A DNA stretch of 64,000 bases from NCBI RefSeq assembly GCF_009793355.1, contig NZ_WTKP01000002.1, positions 186,001 to 250,000 on the forward strand, written 5' to 3'. Positions within the stretch are counted from its first letter, which is position 1. The number at the start of each line of letters is the position of its first letter. Source of the stretch: Vreelandella zhuhanensis. GTDB lineage: Bacteria; Pseudomonadota; Gammaproteobacteria; Pseudomonadales; Halomonadaceae. A program made the position numbers and the translations under genes. Below are positions 17,619-26,366 of the stretch, in pieces. A model generated the notes under the pieces. That model did no database searches. It was not told the DNA's origin and saw nothing but the letters and a program-made list of their open reading frames with translations.

Positions 17619-18719
17619 ATGCCCCGTTACCCCGCGCATTTGACCGGCTCCGGCCCCAACAATCCGTTTCCCGGCATCAAGGTACTCGAGCGGCGTCTCG
17701 GCCATGAGATTCCCCATCGCCTGGGGTCGAACGAAGGTCTGGACATGCCTCATGCCGCGCTTCGGCGGCATTTCGGCGATGCCATGGTCGAGCATGTGTA
17801 TTGTTATGGCGATTCGGAAGCCGTGGGCGTGCGCGAGCGGATAAGCCGCCAGCAGACGATCCCGTTCGATGCGCTGCTGGTGGATGCCGGTGCCGACAGC
17901 CTGATTGCCCTGACGTTGCGCACCGTCGCCGAACCCGGCACAACAGTGGCCAGCGCTCAAGGGACCTACCCCACCTTCGGATACTTTGCCCGGGGCCAAG
18001 GCTGCCGTCTGGTCGAAACGCCTTATCGTGAAGCCCCCGGTGTGCTGGCCCCGGATATCGATGCGCTACTGAAGACCGCCAAGCGCGAACAGGCCCGGTT
18101 GGTATATCTGGCCAACCCTGACAACCCCAGCGGCCACTTGCATCGTGACGAGGATATCCGCCGCCTGCGCGCCGACTTGCCCAAGGATTGCTGGCTGCTG
18201 TTGGATGAGGCCTACCATGACTTTCGCGATGATGCCGAAAGCCCCTTTGCCTCTGAAGTGATTCCCGGTGTAATCCGCCTGCGCACGCTTTCGAAAGCGC
18301 ATGGGCTGGCCGGCTTGCGTATCGGCTATGCAATTGCCGAACCGGACACCTTGGCCATGATGATGAAAGTCCGCATCCATTATGCAGTTTCAACCTTGAC
18401 CCAGGCCGCGGCGGAAGTGGTGCTCGACCACCCCGAGGAGGTAAAGGCGCATATCCAGGCGGTAAAGACGCGTCGCACCCGGTTAGCTGCGCACTTTCAG
18501 GGGCTGGGGGCCGATGTCCTGCCCAGCGCCACCAACTTCATCGGCATTCGCCTGCCCAGTGCGGCGCTGGCCGAGCGCATCAACCGTGAATTGCTCGATG
18601 CCGGACGCTTGATCGCACGCCCGGTCAATCCAGCCTTGGGGCATATTCTGCGCATCACGGCAGTTGAGGACGCCCTGCAACCGGGGCGCCTGGCGATACT
18701 GGAAAACGCCTTGAAATAA
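17619..18719 (+). CDS. HisC-like PLP aminotransferase
   Basis: 366 residues, fold type I, with the PLP lysine K226 in 'RTLSKAHGLAGLRIGY' and 'LANPDNPSGHL' and 'LLLDEAYHDF' for cofactor contacts. It belongs to the histidinol-phosphate aminotransferase group, but there are no histidine genes nearby; aromatic or other 2-oxo acids are alternatives. A broken second copy of its sequence (from codon 179 region and the 3' end) lies at 24530-24655 beyond the Mrp operon, which shows that the locus was rearranged. Confidence 0.85.
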   Translation: MPRYPAHLTGSGPNNPFPGIKVLERRLGHEIPHRLGSNEGLDMPHAALRRHFGDAMVEHVYCYGDSEAVGVRERISRQQTIPFDALLVDAGADSLIALTLRTVAEPGTTVASAQGTYPTFGYFARGQGCRLVETPYREAPGVLAPDIDALLKTAKREQARLVYLANPDNPSGHLHRDEDIRRLRADLPKDCWLLLDEAYHDFRDDAESPFASEVIPGVIRLRTLSKAHGLAGLRIGYAIAEPDTLAMMMKVRIHYAVSTLTQAAAEVVLDHPEEVKAHIQAVKTRRTRLAAHFQGLGADVLPSATNFIGIRLPSAALAERINRELLDAGRLIARPVNPALGHILRITAVEDALQPGRLAILENALK

Positions 18720-18766
18720 AAAATTCGGGGCATCCTGATTAAAGCACCATGAGGGAGACAAGTCCC

Positions 18767-21562
18767 ATGCCGCTTGCACTGATCATCCTGCTGCCCCTCA
18801 CAGGCGCCTGTCTCCCCGCGCTGATGCGGGGTCAATCATCTCGCCTGCTGGCGTCGGTCTCGGCCCTCCCCGCCCTTTTCTCCCTGCTGCTGCTGCTCAG
18901 CTGGCTACCCCACGCCATGAGTGGCGGAGAGACCGTGGTCCAGCAGCTCGACTGGCTGCCCTCACTGGGCCTCAACGTGGCCTTCCGTCTCGACGGCCTG
19001 GGACTGCTCTTTGCGCTGCTGATCACCGGCATCGGCTGTCTAGTCCTGTTCTATGCGCGCTACTATTTTGAAGGCAGTAACACCTCGGCGCGTTTCTTCA
19101 CCCTGATCCTGCTGTTCATGGCGGCCATGCTGGGCATCGTGCTCTCCGAAAACCTGCTGTTCCTGCTGGTATTCTGGGAGCTGACCAGCTTGGTCTCTTT
19201 CCTGCTGATCGGCTACCACACTCAGGACCATGCGGCCCGGCTCGGGGCCCGCATGTCGCTGGTGATCACCAGCGGTGGCGGCCTGGCGCTACTCGGCGGC
19301 ATCGTGCTGCTGGGCCATGCCGCCGGCAGCTACGAACTCTCTGTAGTGCTCGACGCCGGCGAGCGCATCCGCGCCTATGAACACTACGGCCTGATGCTCA
19401 ATCTGATCCTGCTCGGTGCCTTTACCAAGTCCGCCCAGTTCCCCTTCCACCTCTGGCTGCCCCACGCCATGACGGCGCCGACGCCGGTCTCCGCCTATTT
19501 GCACAGCGCCACCATGGTCAAGGCGGGACTGTTTTTGCTCGCTCGGCTGCACCCGGCGCTGGCCGATACCTCGCTGTGGTTCCACCTGGTCACCCTGACC
19601 GGCATGCTGACACTCATGGTGGGCGCCTTCGTGGCCATGTTCATGCACGACATGAAGGGGCTGCTGGCCTACTCCACGGTTTCTCACCTGGGATTGATCA
19701 TGCTGCTGCTGGGCCTGGGCACCTCCATGGCGCTGGCGGCCGCTCTTTTCCATCTGGTATGCCACGCACTGTTCAAGGCGCCGCTGTTCATGATGGCGGG
19801 CTACGTGGATCGTGCTACCGGCACCCGCGACATGCGCCGAGTCAACGGCATGTGGCGTTTCATGCCCGTTCTGATGGTGCTGTCCGGCATCTCCGCCGCC
19901 GCCATGGCCGGTCTGCCGCTGATGAGCGGCTATCTGAGCAAGAAGATGCTGTTCACCGAGAGCCTGCTACTCTCCACCCCCGACTGGGCGGTCGTGGTGA
20001 TTCCCGTCTGGGTGGCTCTGGCCGGGCTGTTCTCGGTGGCCTACTCGATCCGCATCTTCCATAACGTCTTCTTCAACGGTCAACCGATCGACCTTCCGGT
20101 ATGGCCACCCGCCTCGCCGCGGCTGGCGGCCCTATCGCCCATCGTGCTGCTGGCCCTGGCCACGCTGCTGGTGGGACTGGTGCCGGAACACATCTATTCC
20201 GCCCTGATCCAGCCAGCCTTCAGCGCCGCGCGTCAGGCGCTTGTCGATTCCTACGATTTCTCGACACTGGGCGGCAGCGTGCCAATGCTCATGAGCCTGT
20301 TCGCCCTGGCCGGTGGCGTGCTCTTCTACCATTTCCGCGACCCCCTGTTCCGCCTGCACGCGCGGCTGCCCGAGGTCGATGCCAAGGAGATTTTCGACTG
20401 GATCATGCGCCGCTCCATCGCTCTCTCCCAGCGCCGCGTCTTCCAGCTCGAGAACGGCTCCCTGCAGCGCTACCTGAGCTTCATCTTGGCTACTGTGGTG
20501 GTGGTGGTCGGCATGGAGCTGCTCGCCGTCACCCACTGGGACGGCGGCGTGGCGCTCTCCCCGCTCGACCCCCTGACCCTGCTGGCAGCCATCCTGCTGT
20601 GCCTAGCGGCGATCGGCGTGACGGTCCATCACCATCGCCGCCTGCCGGCGTTGTTGCTGCTCGGCGTCACCGGGCTCTTCATCACCGTCACCTTCGCCCG
20701 CTTCTCGGCGCCCGACCTGGCCCTGACCCAGCTGATGGTGGAAGTGATGGCGGTGGTGATCATGATGCTGGCACTCTCCTTCCTGCCTCAAACCTCGCCT
20801 AGGGAATCGAGCGGCTTCAGGATGGGCCGTGACCTTACTATCGCCGTGCTGATGGGCCTTGGCGTGGCAGCCTTCAGCTTTGCCATCCTCACCCGTCCCC
20901 AGGAGACGATCTCCGACTTCTTCCTGGCCAACAGCGTCCCCGGCGGCGGGGGCACCAACGTGGTCAACGTCATCCTGGTGGACTTCCGCGGCTTCGATAC
21001 CCTGGGCGAGATTACCGTGCTGGGCATTGCCGCCGTAGCAGTGTTTGCCTTTACCCACGACCTGCACCTCAAGGAGCGCGTGGTCGAGACCAATCCCGCC
21101 CACTGGGTGGCCGAGCCGCACCCGATCATGCTCAGTACCGTGGCCCGGCTGGTGCTGCCCATTGCCCTGCTGGTCTCGGCCTATATCTTCCTGCGCGGCC
21201 ACAACCTGCCCGGCGGCGGCTTCATCGCCGGGCTGATCACCGCGGCGGCGCTGACCCTGCAGTACATGGCCGGTGGCCTGGTATGGGCCCAGGAACGCAT
21301 GCTGTCCCCTTTCCGGCCGCTGATCGGCGCCGGCCTGCTGACCGCCACCTTTACCGGCCTGGGCAGCTGGCTGTTCGGCTTTCCCTTTCTCACTTCGTCC
21401 CACGGTTACCTTCACCTGCCGCTGATCGGTGAATTCGAACTGGCCACCGCCATGCTCTTCGACCTTGGCGTCTACGCCACCGTGGTCGGCGCCACGCTGC
21501 TGATTCTGGCCAATCTCGGCAAGCTGATGACGGTGACCGGCCCCGGCAAGGAGATCGGCTAA
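18767..21562 (+). CDS. mnhA: Mrp/Mnh cation/proton antiporter subunit A fused to subunit B
   Basis: About 931 residues with some 20 or more membrane spans. The NuoL-like proton channel core includes 'LVFWELTSLVSFLLIGYH' and 'HAMTAPTPVSAYLHSATMVKAG'. From about residue 785 ('IMLSTVARLVLPIALLVSAYIFLRGHNLPGGGF') the sequence is MnhB, so A and B are one polypeptide, as in PhaAB-type systems. It is the main subunit of the multi-subunit Na+(K+)/H+ antiporter used for salt and alkali tolerance. ATG 18767 follows GAGGGAGAC. Stop and next start overlap (TAATG). Confidence 0.93.
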   Translation: MPLALIILLPLTGACLPALMRGQSSRLLASVSALPALFSLLLLLSWLPHAMSGGETVVQQLDWLPSLGLNVAFRLDGLGLLFALLITGIGCLVLFYARYYFEGSNTSARFFTLILLFMAAMLGIVLSENLLFLLVFWELTSLVSFLLIGYHTQDHAARLGARMSLVITSGGGLALLGGIVLLGHAAGSYELSVVLDAGERIRAYEHYGLMLNLILLGAFTKSAQFPFHLWLPHAMTAPTPVSAYLHSATMVKAGLFLLARLHPALADTSLWFHLVTLTGMLTLMVGAFVAMFMHDMKGLLAYSTVSHLGLIMLLLGLGTSMALAAALFHLVCHALFKAPLFMMAGYVDRATGTRDMRRVNGMWRFMPVLMVLSGISAAAMAGLPLMSGYLSKKMLFTESLLLSTPDWAVVVIPVWVALAGLFSVAYSIRIFHNVFFNGQPIDLPVWPPASPRLAALSPIVLLALATLLVGLVPEHIYSALIQPAFSAARQALVDSYDFSTLGGSVPMLMSLFALAGGVLFYHFRDPLFRLHARLPEVDAKEIFDWIMRRSIALSQRRVFQLENGSLQRYLSFILATVVVVVGMELLAVTHWDGGVALSPLDPLTLLAAILLCLAAIGVTVHHHRRLPALLLLGVTGLFITVTFARFSAPDLALTQLMVEVMAVVIMMLALSFLPQTSPRESSGFRMGRDLTIAVLMGLGVAAFSFAILTRPQETISDFFLANSVPGGGGTNVVNVILVDFRGFDTLGEITVLGIAAVAVFAFTHDLHLKERVVETNPAHWVAEPHPIMLSTVARLVLPIALLVSAYIFLRGHNLPGGGFIAGLITAAALTLQYMAGGLVWAQERMLSPFRPLIGAGLLTATFTGLGSWLFGFPFLTSSHGYLHLPLIGEFELATAMLFDLGVYATVVGATLLILANLGKLMTVTGPGKEIG

Positions 21563-21900
21563 TGGAACTGCTCTACGCACTCACGCTCGGCGTGCTGACC
21601 ACCTGTGGGGTCTACCTGCTGATGCGGGCGCGCACCTTCACGGTCATCCTGGGACTCACCCTGCTCTCCCACGCAGTCAACCTCTACCTGTTCGCTTCGG
21701 GACGCCTGGTCGCTGGCGCCCCGGCCATTGTCGGTCTGTCGCAGCGCTCGGCGGACCCGCTGCCTCAGGCCCTGGTGCTCACTGCCATCGTCATCGGCTT
21801 CGCAATGACCGCCTTCGTGGTGGTGCTGGCACTCAAGGCCGCGGTGGAGTTACGCAATGACCACGTGGACGGCGAGAACCCTGAGGAAGACCGCGCATGA
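21562..21900 (+). CDS. mnhC: Mrp/Mnh antiporter subunit C
   Basis: 112 residues, three membrane spans, NuoK-like: 'GVYLLMRARTFTVILGLTLLSHAVNLYLF' and 'DPLPQALVLTAIVIGFAMTAFVVVLALKA'. Overlaps mnhA by one base and mnhD by four (ATGA), so all seven subunit domains are translated as a coupled set. Confidence 0.93.
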   Translation: MELLYALTLGVLTTCGVYLLMRARTFTVILGLTLLSHAVNLYLFASGRLVAGAPAIVGLSQRSADPLPQALVLTAIVIGFAMTAFVVVLALKAAVELRNDHVDGENPEEDRA

Positions 21901-23420
21901 ATCACGCCCTGATCTTGCCCATCCTGCTGCCCCTGCTGACCGGCGCCGGTCAGCTGCTGTTCTATCGGGCGCCTTTCGCCCTGCAACGCCTGCTGGGGTT
22001 CGCCAGCACCGCCTGGCTGGTGCTGATGGGTATCTGGGCGTTGTCCACGGCCGGCTCGGGCGACTACCTGATCTACCAAGCCGGCGACTGGCCGGCGCCC
22101 TTCGGTATCGTGCTGGTCCTTGACCGCCTCGCCGCCATCATGCTGGCGCTGACCGCCGTGCTGGGGTTCTGCTGCCTGCTCTATGCCAGCAGCGGCACCG
22201 ACCAGCGTGGAGCACACTTCCATGCGCTCTTCCAGTTCCAACTGGCTGGGCTCAATGGCGCTTTTCTGACCGGTGATCTGTTCAACCTCTTCGTATTCTT
22301 CGAGATCCTGCTGATCGCCTCCTATGCCTTGCTGCTGCACGGTGGCGGCCGCGCCCGCAGCCGTGCCGGCCTCCACTACGTAATCATCAATCTGGTGGGC
22401 TCCGCGCTCTTCCTGATCGCCCTGGGCACCCTCTACGGCCTCTCCGGCACCCTCAACATGGCGGACCTGGCCTTGAGGGTGGCAGAGGCTCCGCCGGAAG
22501 ATGCGCCGCTGCTCGCCGCCGCTAGCCTAATCCTGCTGGTAGTTTTTGGCATCAAGGCCGCCATCCTGCCGCTGCTGTTCTGGCTGCCCCGCGCCTACTC
22601 GGCCGCCAGCGCCCCGGTGGCCGCGCTCTTTGCCATCATGACCAAGGTGGGCATCTATGCCATCTTGCGCATCTTCCTGCTGGTCTTTGCGCTGGGCGAG
22701 TCCCCGGTTGCCGCGACCGCCTGGGGCTGGCTGTGGCCGCTGGCGCTGCTGACCCTGGCATTGGGCGGCATCGGGGTGCTGGGCTCGGACAGCCTGCGCA
22801 CCCTGACCGCCTACCTGGTGATTCTCTCGGTGGGCACCCTGCTGGCCACCATTAGCCTCGGCACCGCAGCCAGCCTCGGCGCTGCCCTGTTTTACCTGAT
22901 TCACAGCACCCTCATGGCCGCGGTCTTCTTCCTTCTAGCCGACCTGCTGGGCCAGCAGCGCGAGACCGGTTACGACCGCTTCTCGGCGACCGGCCCCATC
23001 GGGCATCGCTGGGTGTTGGGCACGCTGTTTTTCGTCTCCGCCATCGCCATGGCGGGCCTGCCGCCCTTCGCTGGCTTCGTCAGCAAGGCGTGGATACTCC
23101 AGGCCAGCCTCGAGTCGGCCCAGGGGCTGTGGCTATGGGGGGTGCTGCTAGCCTCGGCGCTGCTGGTGATTATCGCCGCCAGCCGCACCGGCAGCAGCTG
23201 GTTCTGGCGCCCCGGCGACATGGCCAAGCCCTACCCGCTTGAGCGCGGCCCCCTGACACTGGTGTCCATCATGGTCGGTCTCAACGGTCTGCTGGCCATC
23301 TTCGGCGACCCGGTGATGGGCTATCTCGAGCTGACCGCTGAGCAGCTTCGCGCACCAGGCGGCTATATCGCCGCCGTGCTGCCAGAGGTCGGCATCTCAC
23401 TGGAGGAAATCTCGCCATGA
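21897..23420 (+). CDS. mnhD: Mrp/Mnh antiporter subunit D
   Basis: 507 residues with about 14 membrane spans, homologous to NuoM/NuoN proton channels. Signature 'QLAGLNGAFLTGDLFNLFVFFEILLIASYALLLHGG' contains the conserved membrane Glu, and 'FGIKAAILPLLFWLPRAYSAASAPVAALFA' the conserved Lys. Four-base overlaps with mnhC and mnhE. Confidence 0.93.
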   Translation: MNHALILPILLPLLTGAGQLLFYRAPFALQRLLGFASTAWLVLMGIWALSTAGSGDYLIYQAGDWPAPFGIVLVLDRLAAIMLALTAVLGFCCLLYASSGTDQRGAHFHALFQFQLAGLNGAFLTGDLFNLFVFFEILLIASYALLLHGGGRARSRAGLHYVIINLVGSALFLIALGTLYGLSGTLNMADLALRVAEAPPEDAPLLAAASLILLVVFGIKAAILPLLFWLPRAYSAASAPVAALFAIMTKVGIYAILRIFLLVFALGESPVAATAWGWLWPLALLTLALGGIGVLGSDSLRTLTAYLVILSVGTLLATISLGTAASLGAALFYLIHSTLMAAVFFLLADLLGQQRETGYDRFSATGPIGHRWVLGTLFFVSAIAMAGLPPFAGFVSKAWILQASLESAQGLWLWGVLLASALLVIIAASRTGSSWFWRPGDMAKPYPLERGPLTLVSIMVGLNGLLAIFGDPVMGYLELTAEQLRAPGGYIAAVLPEVGISLEEISP

Positions 23421-23923
23421 ATCTTGCTTACCGACGCTGGCAATACTGGCTGCCGCGCCCGCTGTTCTCGCTGTTCCTGGCGCTACTGTGGTTGCTGATG
23501 GTCAACGAATTCAGCGCGGCTCACGCCCTGCTGGGGCTGGCCCTGGGCGTGGCCATTCCCTTCGTGACCCACGGCTTCTGGCCCGAGGAGGCGAAGATCA
23601 AGCGCCCCCTGCCGCTGGTGCGCTATCTCCTGGTGCTGTTGGTGGACATTCTGCGCTCGAATCTGGTGGTGGCCCTGCGCATTTTGCGCCCCGCCCGATA
23701 CCTGAAACCGGGTTTCTTCAGCTACCCGCTTGCCCTGGATGACGACTTCGCCATCACCATCCTGGCCAGCACCATCTCGCTGACCCCCGGAACCGTTTCG
23801 ATCCACTACGACGCCGAGGCCAACACCCTGCTGGTCCACGCCCTGCACTTGGAGAACGAAGCCGGGATGGTTGCTGACATTCGTGAACGCTACGAGAAAC
23901 CACTCGAGGAGATCTTCCGATGA
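23417..23923 (+). CDS. mnhE: Mrp/Mnh antiporter subunit E
   Basis: 168 residues: two or three N-terminal spans followed by a cytoplasmic domain with 'SYPLALDDDFAITILASTISLTPGTVSIHYD', typical of MnhE. ATGA overlap on both sides. Confidence 0.92.
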   Translation: MNLAYRRWQYWLPRPLFSLFLALLWLLMVNEFSAAHALLGLALGVAIPFVTHGFWPEEAKIKRPLPLVRYLLVLLVDILRSNLVVALRILRPARYLKPGFFSYPLALDDDFAITILASTISLTPGTVSIHYDAEANTLLVHALHLENEAGMVADIRERYEKPLEEIFR

Positions 23924-24189
23924 TTGCTGCCGTCATACCGGTGGCCATGGCACTTTTCGCCATCGCCGCTCTGCTCAACCTCTACCGACTGGCCATCGGT
24001 CCCGACATTGTCGACCGGATCCTTGCGCTGGACACCCTGATGATCAACAGCATCGCCTTGATCGTACTGTCCGACATCTGGATGGGGCTCGGCATGCTGT
24101 TCGAACTGGCCTTGCTGATCGCCCTGATGGGCTTCATCAGCACCGTGGCCATGAGCAAGTACCTGCTGCGGGGGGATGTGATCGAATGA
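23920..24189 (+). CDS. mnhF: Mrp/Mnh antiporter subunit F
   Basis: 89 residues, three spans, with the MnhF motif 'LYRLAIGPDIVDRILALDTLMINSIALIVL' carrying the membrane Asp. Overlaps mnhE and mnhG by four bases each. Confidence 0.92.
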   Translation: MIAAVIPVAMALFAIAALLNLYRLAIGPDIVDRILALDTLMINSIALIVLSDIWMGLGMLFELALLIALMGFISTVAMSKYLLRGDVIE

Positions 24190-24530
24190 CCAGCATCGAC
24201 ATGCCGTGGTACCTGGAGCTTGTCATTGTCGCCTTCCTGCTATTCGGTGCCTTGGTGGCGCTGATTGGCTCTTGGGGACTGGCCAAGCTACCCGACTTCT
24301 ATACCCGGCTCCACGGCCCCACCAAGGCCAGCACCCTAGGCGTCGGCTGCACCCTGATCGGCTCGCTGCTCTACTTCAGCCATCAGCAGGATGGCGTCTC
24401 CGTCCAGGAAGCCCTGGTGACAATCTTCCTGTTTGCCACTGCCCCGGTCAGTGCCCACATGATGGGCAAGGCCGCCCTCCGACGACGCCTCAAGGGCATA
24501 CAGGGCACCCGCAACATGCCCGACAGGTAG
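24186..24530 (+). CDS. mnhG: Mrp/Mnh antiporter subunit G
   Basis: 114 residues, three spans, with 'LIGSWGLAKLPDFYTRLHGPTKASTLGVGC', the MnhG signature. It begins at an ATGA overlap with mnhF; a longer upstream frame to 23871 is only open by chance. Its stop codon shares its final G with the first base of the aminotransferase remnant, marking the 3' edge of the transferred block. Confidence 0.92.
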   Translation: MTSIDMPWYLELVIVAFLLFGALVALIGSWGLAKLPDFYTRLHGPTKASTLGVGCTLIGSLLYFSHQQDGVSVQEALVTIFLFATAPVSAHMMGKAALRRRLKGIQGTRNMPDR

Positions 24531-24655
24531 ATATTCGCCGCCTGCGCGCCGATTTGCCCAAGGATCGCTGGCTGCTGCTCTGCGCATCACGGCGGTGGAA
24601 GACGCGGAGCGCCTGGCGATACTTGAAAACGCCCTGAAATAAAAAAATCCTTGGT
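24530..24655 (+). pseudogene. Remnant of a second HisC-like aminotransferase gene
   Basis: Bases 24530-24577 match 18153-18200 of the intact gene with three mismatches (both encode 'DIRRLRADLPKD', then W and L residues). Bases 24580-24655 match the gene's 3' end from 18648 through the stop and the following A run, apart from a nine-base in-frame deletion and scattered changes. About 447 bases between the two blocks are missing, and the junction is out of frame. The remnant therefore consists of a short internal piece joined to the 3' end. It lies immediately after mnhG. Confidence 0.85.
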
Positions 24656-24768
24656 GTATGGTCGCTCCTCTACAGAGGCACAGAGGCGGAAGATTTTCAG
24701 ATGATCCCTATTGCAGAAGCGTCAAATACAGAAGAGTCAAAGCGTTATGCAGCGGAGGTTAAACGCTG

Positions 24769-25254
24769 ATGGTAGAAAGCATGGTCTTGTTTCTCGCCGC
24801 GGGGTTCGGGCTGGGTTGGCTTCCCTGGGCGCCGGGAACCGTTGGTTCGCTGCTCGGCATTCCCCTGGCCTGGTGGCTGCTCGGCCACCCACTGACGAAG
24901 CAGGCCACCATCATAGTCCTGCTGCTGATCGTTGGAGTACCGCTCTGCCACTGGGCATCGCAGTGGCTTGGTGGTGGCGATGCCTCGCAGATCGTTGCCG
25001 ATGAGTTCCTGGCTTTCCCATTAGTCACGCTAGGCCTCGCGGCGGCTCGATCCCCCTGGATGATGGGGGTGGCGTTCGCTTTGTATAGATTATTCGACAC
25101 CACCAAGCCCCCACCCATCAGCCACCTCGAGGCCATCGGCGGAGGACTGGGAATCGTGTTGGATGATGTTCTGGCCGCCCTACTTGCCTGGATAGTGCTC
25201 GCCGTGGGAATCGCCCTATGGCGACGGCGCCAGCCATTGCATACGAAGGGATGA
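24769..25254 (+). CDS. pgpA: Phosphatidylglycerophosphatase A family protein
   Basis: 161 residues, four membrane spans, with 'GWLPWAPGTVGSLLG', the catalytic 'DASQIVADEF' (71-80), 'YRLFDTTKPPPISHLEAIGGGLGIVLDDVLA', all diagnostic for PgpA, which dephosphorylates phosphatidylglycerol phosphate in the inner membrane. GCGGAGG precedes the ATG. It is not beside thiL/nus genes, its usual neighbours, so it may be a relocated gene or a second copy. It was probably next to the aminotransferase before the Mrp operon came between them. Confidence 0.88.
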   Translation: MVESMVLFLAAGFGLGWLPWAPGTVGSLLGIPLAWWLLGHPLTKQATIIVLLLIVGVPLCHWASQWLGGGDASQIVADEFLAFPLVTLGLAAARSPWMMGVAFALYRLFDTTKPPPISHLEAIGGGLGIVLDDVLAALLAWIVLAVGIALWRRRQPLHTKG

Positions 25255-25294
25255 CGTTGGAAACCCACAATCTTTCATACAAAAGAGGGGAGTA

Positions 25295-26341
25295 TCAAAG
25301 CGCAGCGGTGCCTTGCTGAAACCCACGCATGAAGGCCGCCAGGTTGGCGCTCAGATGTTCGGTTGGATAGCCGCCTTCCTGGACCAATACCATGGGCAGG
25401 TCCAGGGCCGCCAGACGTTGGCCGATCTGGAAAAAGGCCTCGGTTTCCAGAACAAAACCGGCCAGAGGGTCATCCTTGTGAGCGTCCAGGCCCAGGGCCA
25501 CCACCACCGCCTCGGGGCGATAGGCCGCCAATGCTTCCAGCAGCGTTTCCAGAGTGGCTAGAAACAGCGCACCGTCGCTGCCCAAGGGTAACGGAAAGTT
25601 GAGATTGCTTCCGTCGCCTTCGCCGCTACCGATTTCTGCCGCCCCGCCCCAGAAGAATGGATAGAACTGTGCCGGGTCGGCGTGTAGCGAGCCCGTCCAT
25701 ACATCGCCACGGGCATAGAAGATGTCCTGAGTGCCGTTGCCGTGATGCAGATCCACATCGACAATCGCCACGCGCTCAAAACGTTCGCGCAGCACCGTGG
25801 CCGCCAGTGCCGAGTTGTTCACGAAACAGAAGCCGCCAGCGCGGTCCGGCCCGGCATGATGACCCGGCGGGCGGCACAACGCATAAGCGTGGCGGTCACC
25901 GCTCAGCACCGCCTCCGCCGCGGCCTGGGCACTGGCCGCACTGGCTAGAATACCCTTGAAGCTTCCGGCACTGATCGGACAGGCCATGTCATGCAGGTGC
26001 CAACCTGCCTGGCCGATAGGATGGTCGGGGTAATGCCATCCGCCTCCGCAAGGATGCACGTTGGGCATTACCATTTCCGAGGCTTGTGGCAATGCCTGCC
26101 AGCGCGCATGGATGGTTTCCAGGAAAGTGAGATAACGCGGTGTATGGATACATTCCAGCCGCCTGCGCAACAGCGGACTATCGATCTGTGTCGGCGCGGT
26201 AAGCGATAACCCAACCTCGGCCAGACCCTCAGACAACAGTACCGCGCGTTGCGGCCCTTCCGGGGAAGGCACCGGTTGGCCACGCAGCAAGAAGGTGGGC
26301 GGTGCGTGATATTCCTGGTCAGGATGGTAAAACAGCTTCAT
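25295..26341 (-). CDS. Histone-deacetylase-fold amidohydrolase, acetylpolyamine amidohydrolase-like
   Basis: 348 residues. 'LCRPPGHHAG' supplies the catalytic His pair (H161/H162); zinc ligands are D197 and H199 in 'VDVDLHHGNG' and the Asp in 'ALGLDAHKDDP'. The N-terminus ('YHPDQEYHAPPTFLLRGQP') matches the acetylpolyamine amidohydrolase branch, which removes acetyl groups from acetylated di- and polyamines. Last gene of the TRAP operon, 25 bases after dctM, so it probably deacetylates the imported compound. Other amide substrates are possible. Confidence 0.85.
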   Translation of the reverse strand: MKLFYHPDQEYHAPPTFLLRGQPVPSPEGPQRAVLLSEGLAEVGLSLTAPTQIDSPLLRRRLECIHTPRYLTFLETIHARWQALPQASEMVMPNVHPCGGGWHYPDHPIGQAGWHLHDMACPISAGSFKGILASAASAQAAAEAVLSGDRHAYALCRPPGHHAGPDRAGGFCFVNNSALAATVLRERFERVAIVDVDLHHGNGTQDIFYARGDVWTGSLHADPAQFYPFFWGGAAEIGSGEGDGSNLNFPLPLGSDGALFLATLETLLEALAAYRPEAVVVALGLDAHKDDPLAGFVLETEAFFQIGQRLAALDLPMVLVQEGGYPTEHLSANLAAFMRGFQQGTAAL

Positions 26342-26366
26342 CGAATAATGTCCTTACAGTGAGGCG

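Noticed and set aside
20603..21580. 325-codon minus-strand frame opposite mnhA
   Set aside because: Gln/Gly/His-rich mirror of Leu/Ala codons in a membrane protein gene; typical of high G+C antisense frames.
23871..24185. N-terminal extension of mnhG
   Set aside because: The ATGA overlap with mnhF at 24186 and the family N-terminus mark the true start; the extension overlaps mnhE and mnhF in a wrong frame.
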